A DNA stretch of 64,000 bases from Taishania sp. GTDB taxonomy: Bacteria; Bacteroidota; Bacteroidia; Flavobacteriales_D; Crocinitomicaceae. The DNA is taken from contig JASLGM010000047.1 in assembly GCA_030150045.1 (NCBI GenBank), positions 1-64,000 on the forward strand, in the 5' to 3' direction. Below the pieces are notes generated by a model. The model worked only from the letters and a program-made list of their open reading frames with translations, did not search any database and was not told the origin of the DNA. The position numbers were made by a program, and so were the translations under genes. Shown here one piece after another: positions 34,368 to 43,946 of the stretch. Numbering within the stretch: the first letter of the stretch is position 1; every line of letters begins with the position of its first letter.

Positions 34368-35621
34368 TTACAATAACATAGAAACTGGGTTTTCCAAATA
34401 TCCTTTGAAAGTCTGTAAGAAAGCAGCTCCAGAAGCGCCGTCAACCACGCGGTGATCACAAGAAAGTGTAATTTTCATTACGTTTCCAGGAACCACTTGT
34501 CCGTTTTTGACAACAGGTACTTCTTTGATACCTCCAACAGCCATAATACAGCTATCTGGTGGATTTACAATTGCTGTAAACTGCTCAATTCCAAACATTC
34601 CCAGGTTAGAAATTGTGAATGTATTTCCTTCCCAATCACTTGGTTGTAATTTTTTATCTTTTGCTTTTTTGGCAAATTCTCTCACTTCTTCACCGATTTG
34701 CACGAATCCTTTGCTATCTGCAAAACGCACTACAGGAACCAAAAGACCTTCGTCAACCGCTACGGCCACACCGATGTGAACATGTTCATTTCTACGGATA
34801 AAATCCCCCATCCACGCGGAATTAATTGCTGGATGTTTTTTCAAGGACATTGCTACAGCTTTGACTACCATATCGTTAAAAGAAACCTTTATTCCTTCTT
34901 GGCTGTTCAATGCTTTACGTGCTGCAATTGCATTATCCATATCGATATCTAAAGTAAGATAGAAATGCGGTGCTGTGAATTTAGACTCTGCTAAACGTCG
35001 TGCAATAGTTTTACGCATTTGAGTTACAGGTTCGTCCACATAGGCTTCTACCCCCGTAGTACTTGCTGCGAAAGTGTTCGTGCGTGCTGGAGCTTCGTAA
35101 GGTACATAGTGATCCACGTCTCTTTTAATGATACGTCCACCCTCTCCAGTTCCGGGAACAAAATTGATATCGATTCCTCTTTCTTCAGCCATTTTTCTAG
35201 CCAAAGGAGATGCATGTACTTTTCCTGTTGCGTTGCTTGCTGGAATTGCTGCCGGCGTTGCTACAACGGGTGCTGGACTTGGTGCTGCTGCTTGTACAGG
35301 TGCTGTTGTTGCTACTGGCGCTTCTGTTTTTGCAGTTTCTACCGGAGCAGGTGCACTTGTTAACAAAGCAGAGATATCTTCTCCTTCTTGTCCAATAATT
35401 GCTAGAATTTCATTTACAGGAGCTGCTTTTCCTTTTTCTACACCGATGTATAAAAGTACACCGTCATAGAAAGATTCGAATTCCATTGTTGCCTTATCGG
35501 TTTCAATTTCAGCCAATACTTCTCCTGAAGAAACTTTATCACCTACATTTTTAATCCATTCTGCCACAACACCTTCAGTCATGGTGTCGCTTAATTTTGG
35601 CATATATACTATTTCAGCCAT
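34368..35621 (-). CDS. pdhC: Pyruvate dehydrogenase complex dihydrolipoamide acetyltransferase (E2)
   Basis: A 417-residue E2 enzyme that moves the acetyl group from E1-bound lipoate to CoA. Domains: one lipoyl domain (2-80, lipoylated K43 in ETDKATME); an Ala/Pro/Val-rich linker (about 88-130); a peripheral subunit-binding domain (about 132-167, ASPLARKMAEERGIDI); and the acetyltransferase core with SCDHRVVDGA (H390, D394). Many Bacteroidota E2 proteins have two lipoyl domains; this has one. The gene follows pdhA by 22 bases on the same strand. pdhB (E1 beta) is not adjacent. Confidence 0.94.
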   Translation of the reverse strand: MAEIVYMPKLSDTMTEGVVAEWIKNVGDKVSSGEVLAEIETDKATMEFESFYDGVLLYIGVEKGKAAPVNEILAIIGQEGEDISALLTSAPAPVETAKTEAPVATTAPVQAAAPSPAPVVATPAAIPASNATGKVHASPLARKMAEERGIDINFVPGTGEGGRIIKRDVDHYVPYEAPARTNTFAASTTGVEAYVDEPVTQMRKTIARRLAESKFTAPHFYLTLDIDMDNAIAARKALNSQEGIKVSFNDMVVKAVAMSLKKHPAINSAWMGDFIRRNEHVHIGVAVAVDEGLLVPVVRFADSKGFVQIGEEVREFAKKAKDKKLQPSDWEGNTFTISNLGMFGIEQFTAIVNPPDSCIMAVGGIKEVPVVKNGQVVPGNVMKITLSCDHRVVDGASGAAFLQTFKGYLENPVSMLL

Positions 35622-35643
35622 ATATAATCTCTTGTAAATTCAA

Positions 35644-36696
35644 TTAATATTCTACGATGTAAGGATAATTAGGTTCTTGATAGATGTCCTCGTAAAGTTC
35701 GTGTGCTTCTGGGTATGGAGAATTTTCAGCAAATGTTACTGATTCTTCTACTTCTTTTTTCACCCATGCTTCTACCTCTTCTATTTCAGCATCTGTCATC
35801 CATTTATTTTCTTTGATCACATCAAGACAGTGTACGATTGGATCTTTTTCTATCCATTCTTCTACCTCTTGTTTAGAACGGTATTTTTGAGGATCAGACA
35901 TTGAGTGTCCTTTGTATCTGTATGTGCGGATATCTAATAACGTTGGTCCATCTCCTCTTCTTGCTCTATCAGCTGCTTCTTCGATTGCTTCGTGAACGGC
36001 TTCTGGGCTCATTCCGTTAACAATTAAAGACGGCATTTCATAAGACAATCCGATTTTAGATAAGTCGGTAACGTTTGTTGTACGTTCTACGGAAGTTCCC
36101 ATAGCGTAATTGTTGTTTTCAATGATAAAGATCACTGGTAACTTCCAATTCATTGCCATGTTGAATGTTTCGTGTAATGCACCTTGACGCACTGCACCAT
36201 CCCCCATTGATACGAATGCTACATTTCCTGTTTCATTGTATTTCTCAGCGAATGCTACACCTGCTCCCATTGCGATCTGAGCTCCCACGATACCGTGTCC
36301 CCCCATAAATCCAACTTCTTTATCAAAAAAGTGCATAGAACCACCTTTTCCTTTAGAACAACCTGTAGATCGTCCGTAAAGTTCAGCCATCAAAACGCGT
36401 GGATCTGTTCCTAAGGCAATTGGATGAGCATGGTCGCGGTATGCAGTCATGTGTTTATCTCCTTTTTGACAAGCACTTGCTGTTCCTGCAACGATTGCCT
36501 CTTGTCCAATGTACAAGTGACAGAAACCTCCAAATTTTTGTTGAATATAAAGTTGACCCGTTTTTTCCTCAAATTTTCTAATCAATAACATGTCCTTCCA
36601 CCACTTGATGTAAGTCTCCTTAGAAAATTTAGTCGATTGAGCAGCAACACTTTTCTTTGTTTTTGCTCCCGGCGTACTTGGGGTATTAACAGCCAT
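35644..36696 (-). CDS. pdhA: Pyruvate dehydrogenase E1 component, alpha subunit
   Basis: A 350-residue E1 alpha. The thiamine diphosphate motif runs from MGDGAVRQG (G165-D-G167) to the asparagines in IIENNNYAMG (194-196); RDHAHPIALG, GRSTGCSKGKGGSMH with the phosphorylation-loop region, and YRYKGHSMSDP are typical. It decarboxylates pyruvate together with an E1 beta encoded elsewhere. The start follows a TATATTTG box at 36726-36733. The E2 gene is downstream; the order pdhA-pdhC without pdhB is common in Flavobacteriales as far as I recall. Confidence 0.94.
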   Translation of the reverse strand: MAVNTPSTPGAKTKKSVAAQSTKFSKETYIKWWKDMLLIRKFEEKTGQLYIQQKFGGFCHLYIGQEAIVAGTASACQKGDKHMTAYRDHAHPIALGTDPRVLMAELYGRSTGCSKGKGGSMHFFDKEVGFMGGHGIVGAQIAMGAGVAFAEKYNETGNVAFVSMGDGAVRQGALHETFNMAMNWKLPVIFIIENNNYAMGTSVERTTNVTDLSKIGLSYEMPSLIVNGMSPEAVHEAIEEAADRARRGDGPTLLDIRTYRYKGHSMSDPQKYRSKQEVEEWIEKDPIVHCLDVIKENKWMTDAEIEEVEAWVKKEVEESVTFAENSPYPEAHELYEDIYQEPNYPYIVEY

Positions 36697-36725
36697 ATGA
36701 AAATCTATTTTTATATACGAATGGA

Positions 36726-36733
36726 CAAATATA
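36726..36733 (-). promoter_or_regulatory. -7 promoter box (TATATTTG) of pdhA-pdhC
   Basis: An exact TAnnTTTG match on the minus strand, 29 bases before the pdhA ATG. Confidence 0.55.
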
Positions 36734-36761
36734 ATAAATTAAAGAAATCTAAACCTATGAA

Positions 36762-37592
36762 TTACGGTTGGAAGTCTTTCTGAAAATAAGGTCTCAATTC
36801 ATTTAAGGGTACACCAAACTCAATTTCACCCATTGCATAAGGTCCAACTTCATACACATTGTGATTCACGATTAAGGAATCTCCTTTCAATTTAACGTTT
36901 GCTGTTAAAGGATATTTTCCATCTTCTAAAAGTAAGTTATCCCAAGTAAGGTCGTTTTTCTTCAACCATACTTTCAGGTATTTCTCCATTACTTTTCTAA
37001 CTTCTCCTTTGTTAGCGAACATTTGATCCATCGTTAAGGCTTGTTTACTTTCCTTATCAATAATCGTGTATTTTGTCCCATACATGCCATGTGCCCCTCC
37101 CCAATAGTTAGAATAGGTATTGGTTAAGTTCATGTATTTTGGCGTTGCGTTACTTACATTTGCAGAAAACTGTTCTTGCCAAACACGTACTTCCTTATAA
37201 GGTTCGTTTCCTTTATTATCTTCTATTACTTTTCGCTTTTGAGTTGCCCATGCACTCAACATTCTATTTTCTGGCGTGGTAGAGTGTTTAGAAAGCGTTT
37301 CACCAGTTACATTCTCGAAATAATCAACACTTAAATTTTGCACCAAGTTGTTTAAGGCTTCATCACCTTCAACCGTTGGAAGACCAAATTTTCTTTCAAT
37401 CGAAACATTTTCTGCTTTCAATGGAAACTGATCTTTCATTTCTTTCAAACTATAAATCAAGTTCAACGGTTGTGCTGTTGCTTCTTGCACCTGCTCTATC
37501 TTTTCTTCATTCACCTTCGCATCATTTGCTGCTTCATTCTTACAAGCCACCAATACGAATGCTGCTCCTCCAATCAATAAATAGTTTTTCAT
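36762..37592 (-). CDS. DUF3298/DUF4163-type lipoprotein
   Basis: A 276-residue lipoprotein with lipobox LVAC (C17). The mature region has the DUF4163-like N-terminal part (about 60-160) and a DUF3298-like C-terminal part with TNTYSNYWGGAHG, ALTMDQMFANKGE and NHNVYEVGPYAMGEIEFGVPL, which end RsiV-type proteins. RsiV in Bacillus is a lysozyme-sensing anti-sigma factor, but this protein lacks the membrane-spanning anti-sigma part, so only the fold is inferred. It overlaps cdd by four bases and is coupled to it. Confidence 0.83.
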   Translation of the reverse strand: MKNYLLIGGAAFVLVACKNEAANDAKVNEEKIEQVQEATAQPLNLIYSLKEMKDQFPLKAENVSIERKFGLPTVEGDEALNNLVQNLSVDYFENVTGETLSKHSTTPENRMLSAWATQKRKVIEDNKGNEPYKEVRVWQEQFSANVSNATPKYMNLTNTYSNYWGGAHGMYGTKYTIIDKESKQALTMDQMFANKGEVRKVMEKYLKVWLKKNDLTWDNLLLEDGKYPLTANVKLKGDSLIVNHNVYEVGPYAMGEIEFGVPLNELRPYFQKDFQP

Positions 37593-38059
37593 CTTTTTCC
37601 GAAATTAAAAGGTAATAAATCATATACATCTTTGAAGTGTGCCACATGTCCATCTTGAGAAACGAGGTACACTTCAAAAGTTTCATTTTGTCGTTGTGCA
37701 GATTCCACCATTACCTGTCTACAGCTACCACATGGGCTAACTAAATCTTCAGGTTGGATAAGATCTCCGCTTCCTACAACTACAATTCGTTCAATTTTTT
37801 TTGAGGGATAATTTGCTCCTGCGAAAAACAAAGCCGTACGTTCTGCACATAATCCAGAAGGATAAGCGATATTTTCTTGGTTACTTCCCAAAACAATGGT
37901 TTGATCTTCTAACTGAAGCGCTGCACCAACACTAAATTTTGAATAAGGAGAATATGCATGCTTGGCAATTTCACGTGCTTTTTCAATCAAAAGCTGAATA
38001 TTTTCAGGTACTTGATCAATCGAATCCATTCTGTTGTACTGAATAACGTGTTTTTCCAT
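37589..38059 (-). CDS. cdd: Cytidine deaminase
   Basis: A 156-residue cytidine deaminase that makes uridine from cytidine for salvage. The zinc site is intact: C71-A-E73 with catalytic glutamate, and P-C110-G-S-C113. AYSPYSKFSVGAAL is the substrate-binding N-terminal motif. The length fits the tetrameric class with a short N-terminal extension. It is the first gene of a two-gene unit with the DUF3298 lipoprotein (stop and start overlap by four bases). Confidence 0.94.
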   Translation of the reverse strand: MEKHVIQYNRMDSIDQVPENIQLLIEKAREIAKHAYSPYSKFSVGAALQLEDQTIVLGSNQENIAYPSGLCAERTALFFAGANYPSKKIERIVVVGSGDLIQPEDLVSPCGSCRQVMVESAQRQNETFEVYLVSQDGHVAHFKDVYDLLPFNFGKR

Positions 38060-38361
38060 TTTATAAAGTGCTTTTGAACGAGGTGGTTATCGTTGTAAAA
38101 TACGTCCTTATTTTTAGTGTGATTGCTTTGCAAATTCTAGGCCAACATTCTCGCTTAAACAAACTTAATTGAATTCCAACGAATTACCAATTATTTCACC
38201 TAAAAACGCAATGCACGCATAAGGAAATTCTAATTTCTTGCATTTTACGTTTTAACAACCTCTTAGTTAAAATTTATGCTTTCCTCTCAAAAACAAAACA
38301 AAATGACATTTGAATGTATATTGCAAGGGTCGTAAAAATACAGTAATTTTGCAGACTGATT
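38060..38361. other. Divergent intergenic region between cdd and mtaB
   Basis: No gene or dispersed repeat seen. The only supported site is the mtaB promoter at its right end; no clear -7 box was found for cdd. Confidence 0.5.
38321..38351 (+). promoter_or_regulatory. Promoter of mtaB (TTG ... TAATTTTG)
   Basis: An exact TAnnTTTG match (38344-38351) with a TTG 20 bases upstream, the best two-part promoter in the window. The box ends ten bases before the ATG, so the leader is at most a few bases. Confidence 0.65.
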
Positions 38362-39666
38362 ATGATCCAATTTAAAAAAGTAGCGTTTTACACTCTAGGA
38401 TGTAAGTTGAATTTCTCTGAAACATCCACCATTTCCCGTCTTTTTGAAGATGCAGGATTTGCTAAAGTGAATTTTGAAGACCAACCTGATATTTTTGTTA
38501 TCAACACATGTTCGGTAACAGAAAATGCAGATAAGAAATGTAAGCAATTGGTAAAGAAAGCTCTGAAAATTAATCCAGAAGCTTTTGTTGCAATCATCGG
38601 TTGTTTTGCTCAATTAAAACCTACAGAAATTGGAGAAATTCCTGGGGTTGATCTTGTTTTAGGTGCTAATGAGAAATTTAACATTATTGAGCACATCGAA
38701 AAATTGGAAGAGAAAAACCAAACTGCAACGGTTGCTTTCGAAAACATCAAGAAAACAAAAGATTTTATTCCAGCATTTTCTATTGGTGATCGAACACGCT
38801 CTTTCTTAAAAGTCCAAGATGGGTGTGATTACTTCTGTACATTTTGTACAATTCCTCTAGCTCGTGGAAAATCAAGGAATGCTACAATTGCTCACACTCG
38901 CTTAGAAGCAGAGAAAATTGCACAAACAGAAGTCAAAGAAGTAGTACTTACAGGTGTCAATATCGGTGACTTTGGTCAAGGTGGTGATGAAAATTTCTTT
39001 GGACTAGTTAAGGAACTTGATACCGTTGAAGGAATTGATCGCTTCAGAATCTCTTCAATCGAACCTAATTTATTAACGAATGAAATTATTCACTTTACTT
39101 TAGGTAATTCACTGCGTTTCGTTCCTCACTTTCACATTCCTTTACAAACAGGGAATAATGAACTTTTGAAGAAAATGCGCCGTAAATACGAACGCGAATT
39201 ATATGCGGAAAGAGTACAATATATTAAATCCCTTCGCCCTGACTGTTGTATTGGTGTTGATGTAATTGTCGGTTTCCCTGGTGAAACAGATGAACAATTC
39301 TTAGACACAATGGACTTTTTAAAAGACCTCGACATCTCTTACTTACACGTGTTTACCTATTCTGAACGAGCAAATACAACCGCTATAAAACTAGGAGACC
39401 CAGTTCCTATGCAAGTACGGAAAGAAAGAAGTACACAACTACACATCCTTTCAGACAAAAAGAAACGTAAATTCTACGAAGAAAATATTGGTACAGAAAG
39501 AACCGTTTTATTTGAGCATGAAGAAGATATGGGTATGATGTTCGGTTTTACTGAAAACTATGTGAAAGTGAAAATCCCCTATGACGCTGCGCTAGCAAAC
39601 TCCTTCAAAAAGGTGAAATTAACGGAAATTGATAGAGACGGAATCATGAAAATTGAATTGTTATAA
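38362..39666 (+). CDS. mtaB: tRNA t6A37 methylthiotransferase MtaB
   Basis: A 434-residue radical-SAM methylthiotransferase that converts t6A to ms2t6A at position 37 of ANN-decoding tRNAs. The N-terminal UPF0004 domain has the three auxiliary-cluster cysteines C14, C50 and C81. The radical-SAM CxxxCxxC is C155, C159 and C162 in GCDYFCTFC, followed by ARGKSRN. A C-terminal TRAM-like region follows. GCKLNFSE and VNTCSVTE are typical of MtaB rather than MiaB. It appears to be a single-gene unit. Confidence 0.94.
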   Translation: MIQFKKVAFYTLGCKLNFSETSTISRLFEDAGFAKVNFEDQPDIFVINTCSVTENADKKCKQLVKKALKINPEAFVAIIGCFAQLKPTEIGEIPGVDLVLGANEKFNIIEHIEKLEEKNQTATVAFENIKKTKDFIPAFSIGDRTRSFLKVQDGCDYFCTFCTIPLARGKSRNATIAHTRLEAEKIAQTEVKEVVLTGVNIGDFGQGGDENFFGLVKELDTVEGIDRFRISSIEPNLLTNEIIHFTLGNSLRFVPHFHIPLQTGNNELLKKMRRKYERELYAERVQYIKSLRPDCCIGVDVIVGFPGETDEQFLDTMDFLKDLDISYLHVFTYSERANTTAIKLGDPVPMQVRKERSTQLHILSDKKKRKFYEENIGTERTVLFEHEEDMGMMFGFTENYVKVKIPYDAALANSFKKVKLTEIDRDGIMKIELL

Positions 39667-39786
39667 TTTTCCCCCTACCACAAAAAAGGTATTCTTCTTA
39701 TATTATCCATTTTTGGCAGGAATTAAATCGGCTAAGTGATCAAAAATCATTTAATTTGCAATTTAGAATCATTTTAAATTACAAAT

Positions 39787-41292
39787 ATGAACACCGTTTT
39801 TCCGATCACTCAAGTCGTACTTTCAACATTTGTTGCCAGCTTTTCAATGGCACAAACCAGCGAAGCTAATACTTTTCTGGATCGTAATTTCTGGACTCCA
39901 ACCACCAGTATTGAAATCATAAAAGCTGAAATTTCAAAAGGAAATGATTTGGCTGGTGCAAATGGTGGTAATTTTGATGCTTTCTATTTTGCATTAAATG
40001 CCAACGTACCTAACGAAGTACTAAAATTTATTGTTGATTACCCTGGAAACGGACCTCATAAAATAACACATGACGGTAGAACCAACTTATTCTGGTCAGC
40101 CTATAAAGGGAATGTTGAAATGGTACAGTATTTCCTTAAAAAAGGAGCAAAAATCGATCATATTGATGAGAAAGGATTAACTCCATTTTTATTTGCAATC
40201 AATGGTGGTGTTACTGACATCGCTTTGTTTGATGTTTTCTTAAAAAATGGTTCAAAAATAAAAAAGGAAAAAACTCGTGATGGAGCAAATGCAATTCTTT
40301 TAGCTGCTTCTCATGCTTCAGACCTTACTTTTATCGATTATTTAGCTAAAAAAGGAGCACCAATAACATCTTTAGATGCTGATGGAAATGGTATTATTGA
40401 ATATGCAATGATGGGTGGAAATATTCCATTAAGTCGTTTATTAATCAAAGAAAGAAAAGCTAAACCTCAAAACAATAACGCCGTTCTATTTGCTGCAACT
40501 GGACTACGTGGAAAAACGAATAAGGCGGAAGTATACACATATATAAAAGAGGAATTACAACTTCCACTTTCCACCACAAATTCAAATAAACAAAATGCTT
40601 TACACATCATTGCTGGTAAACAAATTGATTTAGCAACAATAAAATATATAACAAATCAAAACGTTGACCTTCATGCAATAGACAATAAAGGAAATACCGT
40701 ATTGCATTACGCTGCCAAATCACAAAAAAGTAAAGAAATTCTTGGTTATCTAAAAATCAAACTTGACGAAGAAATCAATAAAAAGAATGACATTGGAGCA
40801 ACTCCTATCCATTATGCTTTAGAAGGTGTTAATCCAGTTGCACTGTCAGAATTACTTACAAGTAAAGAACAACTTACTGCTAAAGACAATAATGGCAATG
40901 ACTACATCACTTATTTAGCAGAAGGTGCAAAAAGCGTTAATGCGGATCTAAAAAAAACAGTAGAGATTTGTAGAAAAAATGGCTTGCTTTTTGAAAGTCA
41001 AGAAGGAAACAAAACAACTTTGATGCACTTATTAGCTCAAAAAGGAGATCATGCATTGGTGTCTTATTTTGTAGAAAATTCAAAATGCGACATCAACAAA
41101 AAAAACGATATGGGCCTAACCCCAATTCATATTGTAGCGATGAATGCTAAATCTGTTGAAGACATTATCTTTTGGATCGAGTTAGGAGCTAATCCAAAAA
41201 TTGATACTGATTTCGAAGAAACAACCTATCAATTAGCTACAGAAAATGAACTATTAAAAAACAAAATTAACGCATTAGAATTCATCAAGTAA
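39787..41292 (+). CDS. Exported ankyrin-repeat protein of the DUF2271/PepSY operon
   Basis: A 501-residue exported protein with signal peptide (about 1-22, ending SFSMAQ) and about ten ankyrin repeats from residue 60 to the C-terminus, for example DGRTNLFWSAYKGNVEMVQYF, KGNTVLHYAAKSQKSKEIL, IGATPIHYALEGVNP and MGLTPIHIVAMNAKS. Ankyrin repeats bind proteins, so it may scaffold the redox partners encoded next to it. The DUF2271 gene begins one base after its stop, so it is clearly in the same operon. It is not an enzyme by any visible motif. Confidence 0.88.
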   Translation: MNTVFPITQVVLSTFVASFSMAQTSEANTFLDRNFWTPTTSIEIIKAEISKGNDLAGANGGNFDAFYFALNANVPNEVLKFIVDYPGNGPHKITHDGRTNLFWSAYKGNVEMVQYFLKKGAKIDHIDEKGLTPFLFAINGGVTDIALFDVFLKNGSKIKKEKTRDGANAILLAASHASDLTFIDYLAKKGAPITSLDADGNGIIEYAMMGGNIPLSRLLIKERKAKPQNNNAVLFAATGLRGKTNKAEVYTYIKEELQLPLSTTNSNKQNALHIIAGKQIDLATIKYITNQNVDLHAIDNKGNTVLHYAAKSQKSKEILGYLKIKLDEEINKKNDIGATPIHYALEGVNPVALSELLTSKEQLTAKDNNGNDYITYLAEGAKSVNADLKKTVEICRKNGLLFESQEGNKTTLMHLLAQKGDHALVSYFVENSKCDINKKNDMGLTPIHIVAMNAKSVEDIIFWIELGANPKIDTDFEETTYQLATENELLKNKINALEFIK

Positions 41293-41293
41293 C

Positions 41294-41776
41294 ATGAAAA
41301 AATTACATCTTTCGGCATTAGCGCTTTTGACTATCATCTTGTTCTCTTTTACAAAAAGTGAAGGAGATACCAATTATAAATGTATGATGCAAATGGTCAA
41401 TTACACAGGTGAAAACGCTTACGTTGTTGTTTCATTACTTTCACCTGAAGGGAAATACACACGAACTTTAAGTGTACACGGGAAAGACGAAAAATGGTAT
41501 GCAGACATAATTGGTTGGTGGGGTCATCAGAAAAAAGCCAAACAAAAAATTGATGGAGTTACAGGTGCTTCAATTGCAGGCGGACAACGTGCAATGGACA
41601 TCGTTAAGATTCCTTCTTCGCTAATCAATAAAGGTTATAAAATCCGTGTTGAATCAGCAGTTGAATCACAGTCTTACCACAAACAAGATATCGAGTTTGA
41701 ATACAAAACAGAAAATATCAATCAAAAAATGGATGGCAAAGGATATGTAAAATACATCCGATTAATGCCTGCATAA
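41294..41776 (+). CDS. DUF2271 protein with a probable ApbE flavinylation site
   Basis: A 160-residue exported protein with a signal peptide (about 1-20) followed by one DUF2271 domain. DUF2271 has been reported as a domain covalently flavinylated by ApbE and used in extracytosolic electron transfer. The segment IDGVTGASIAGG (86-97) fits the ApbE target pattern D-x-x-S/T-G-A-S/T, making S93 the likely FMN attachment residue. It lies between the ankyrin gene (one base) and the PepSY-reductase gene (ten bases). No apbE gene is in this window, so the modifying enzyme must be elsewhere. Confidence 0.82.
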   Translation: MKKLHLSALALLTIILFSFTKSEGDTNYKCMMQMVNYTGENAYVVVSLLSPEGKYTRTLSVHGKDEKWYADIIGWWGHQKKAKQKIDGVTGASIAGGQRAMDIVKIPSSLINKGYKIRVESAVESQSYHKQDIEFEYKTENINQKMDGKGYVKYIRLMPA

Positions 41777-41786
41777 CAATTCAACG

Positions 41787-43928
41787 ATGAAACTTTCAAT
41801 TTGGAGATGGAGCCACATGTCATTAGCTGTGGTTTCTCTTTTTTTTATTCTTTCCGCCACCTTAACAGGGATTATTCTAAGCTTTGATCCTCTTTTGCAC
41901 CTAAAAACGACAAAAGACAATAAAAACATAGCCCTTCATTTGGTATTGGACAGCCTAAAAAATAATCACATTGAAGTGTTTCAATTGGAACAAAGCAATT
42001 ACGGAGAATGGCTCGCAACTGTCCTTAATGAAAAGGGGCAAAATGAAGTTATACTTATCCAGCCTATAACGGGAAAAGAAATTGCTAAACCACAAGAACA
42101 ATCCGCTTTTTTTAAACAAACAACAGCTTTTCACCGTTCTTTGTTCATGGGAACAGCAGGTAGATGGATCATAGCAATCACTTCTATTCTTCTTGCATGC
42201 ATTACCATTAGCGGACTATTTATTGTAGCCCAAAAGGTAGGAGGTTGGTTTTCTTTTTTTACAAAATTGAAAAAAGAAAAAAACGTGCAATTCTACCACA
42301 CATTTCTAGGTAGATATGCCTTTATTTTCATTTTAATCGTTGCAGGAACAGGAATTCTGCTTTTTTGGAAAGATGCTCTATTTGCACCAGAAAAAGCACC
42401 AGAATTGGAACTTTATATAGAAAATGCCAATCCGAGTGAAGAACAAACTCCTTTCTCTAAGATGAAGCAATTCCAAATTCCTTTGTCGTCTGTAGTAAAA
42501 GTGGAGTTTCCATTTTCACCTGATGTAGAAGATCCATTTGTACTTGAAACCAACACTGCATTTCAAGTTATCCATCAATATTCAGGTGAAGTTGTAGAGG
42601 AGCATCCTAAACCTTCGTCATTTGCATTCAAATCGCTCATACATGGCTTGCATACTGGGCAAAATATGGGGTATTGGTCACTCCTATTACTTACAACTTG
42701 TTTTAGTATACTTTATTTCTGTTACAGCGGATTAAAAATTACTTTCCAAAGATTAAAAGCCAATTTCAAAAACAGCATCTCTCCTTCTGAAGCTGAAATC
42801 ATATTATTCGTAGGTTCAGAAAACGGCAGTACATGGGAATTTGCTAAAGCCTTACATCAGCAATTAATAAAAAATAATCAAAAAGTATATACTGTTGGCA
42901 TGGAATCTAAACTGGAATTTCCTGATGCTAAGATCTTTATTCTTCTAACCAGTACTTACGGACTTGGCAACGCTCCAGCAAACGCAAAAAACTTCTTGAA
43001 AACAAATCGCTCTCTTTTTCAAAAAGATGTGCGCTATGCTATTATTGGTTTTGGGGATAAAAAATATGACGGCTATTGTCAATTTGCTTTTGATTTAAAT
43101 CAAGAATTGGGTCAATCAAAAGCGCAAGAAATCATGGAATTATGTACCATTGACAATAAGAATGAACAACATTTCACAACTTGGTCAAATGCTTTAGGTG
43201 AAAAATTAAATTTGAACATTGATTGCTCCTCTCCCATTTTGACACCTAAAAAAACATCTACTTACGAAGTCATCCACAATACTTTTTCAGAAAACGATTC
43301 TGTATATTTCATTGTTAAATTACGCGTACCTAGATCTGTAAAATCAGGAGATTTAATTTCAATCTTTCCTCCAAGTTCAAAGGTTGCTCGACAATACTCA
43401 ATTGCCAAAACAGATGCGTATACGCTTTTACTTTACATACGTAAACATGATCAAGGTCTTTGCTCTTCTTATCTTTCAGAATTAAAATCAGGAGAAAAAA
43501 TCAATGCCATAATAGAACCTAACACCGCTTTTCGTCTTCAGAAAAAGAGCAATGCTATTTGTATTGGAAACGGAACTGGTTTGGCGCCATTCATTGGTTT
43601 TGTCAACGAAAACAAACAAAACATTCGAGTGTACTGGGGAACAAAAACAAAAGAAGTGCTACCCATCATCTCTCCTTTCTTTCCAAAAGAAACGCAGATG
43701 ATTACTTGTTTCTCCCAAGAACATTCTGAAAATAAAATGTATGTCACCGACCGCTTTCTAGCTGATATCGAAACCATTTATTCCGAATTAGAAAACGGAA
43801 CGCATCTTTATATTTGTGGTGCATTGCAAATTGAAAAAACAATAAAAGAAGCCTTATCCCTACACGCATTCGCAACGCAAAAAACGTTTGCGAACATTTC
43901 CAAAAATATTCACAGCGACTGTTATTAA
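41787..43928 (+). CDS. PepSY membrane protein fused to flavodoxin and FNR-type reductase
   Basis: A 713-residue fusion. PepSY_TM region (about 1-330) with four membrane segments and several histidines that could ligate heme (HMSLAVVSL, TTAFHRSLFMG, HTFLGRYAF, LIHGLHTGQNMG); flavodoxin domain (about 338-480, FVGSENGSTWEFAK, STYGLGNAPANAK) for FMN; and a CysJ/FNR-like part with RQYSIA for FAD (about 535) and GNGTGLAPFIGF for NADPH (about 593). It should carry electrons from cytosolic NADPH through FAD, FMN and heme across the membrane, probably to the flavinylated DUF2271 partner. It ends in DCY rather than the aromatic DxW of CysJ. Confidence 0.88.
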   Translation: MKLSIWRWSHMSLAVVSLFFILSATLTGIILSFDPLLHLKTTKDNKNIALHLVLDSLKNNHIEVFQLEQSNYGEWLATVLNEKGQNEVILIQPITGKEIAKPQEQSAFFKQTTAFHRSLFMGTAGRWIIAITSILLACITISGLFIVAQKVGGWFSFFTKLKKEKNVQFYHTFLGRYAFIFILIVAGTGILLFWKDALFAPEKAPELELYIENANPSEEQTPFSKMKQFQIPLSSVVKVEFPFSPDVEDPFVLETNTAFQVIHQYSGEVVEEHPKPSSFAFKSLIHGLHTGQNMGYWSLLLLTTCFSILYFCYSGLKITFQRLKANFKNSISPSEAEIILFVGSENGSTWEFAKALHQQLIKNNQKVYTVGMESKLEFPDAKIFILLTSTYGLGNAPANAKNFLKTNRSLFQKDVRYAIIGFGDKKYDGYCQFAFDLNQELGQSKAQEIMELCTIDNKNEQHFTTWSNALGEKLNLNIDCSSPILTPKKTSTYEVIHNTFSENDSVYFIVKLRVPRSVKSGDLISIFPPSSKVARQYSIAKTDAYTLLLYIRKHDQGLCSSYLSELKSGEKINAIIEPNTAFRLQKKSNAICIGNGTGLAPFIGFVNENKQNIRVYWGTKTKEVLPIISPFFPKETQMITCFSQEHSENKMYVTDRFLADIETIYSELENGTHLYICGALQIEKTIKEALSLHAFATQKTFANISKNIHSDCY

Positions 43929-43946
43929 TTCTTTTATTTACACCGA

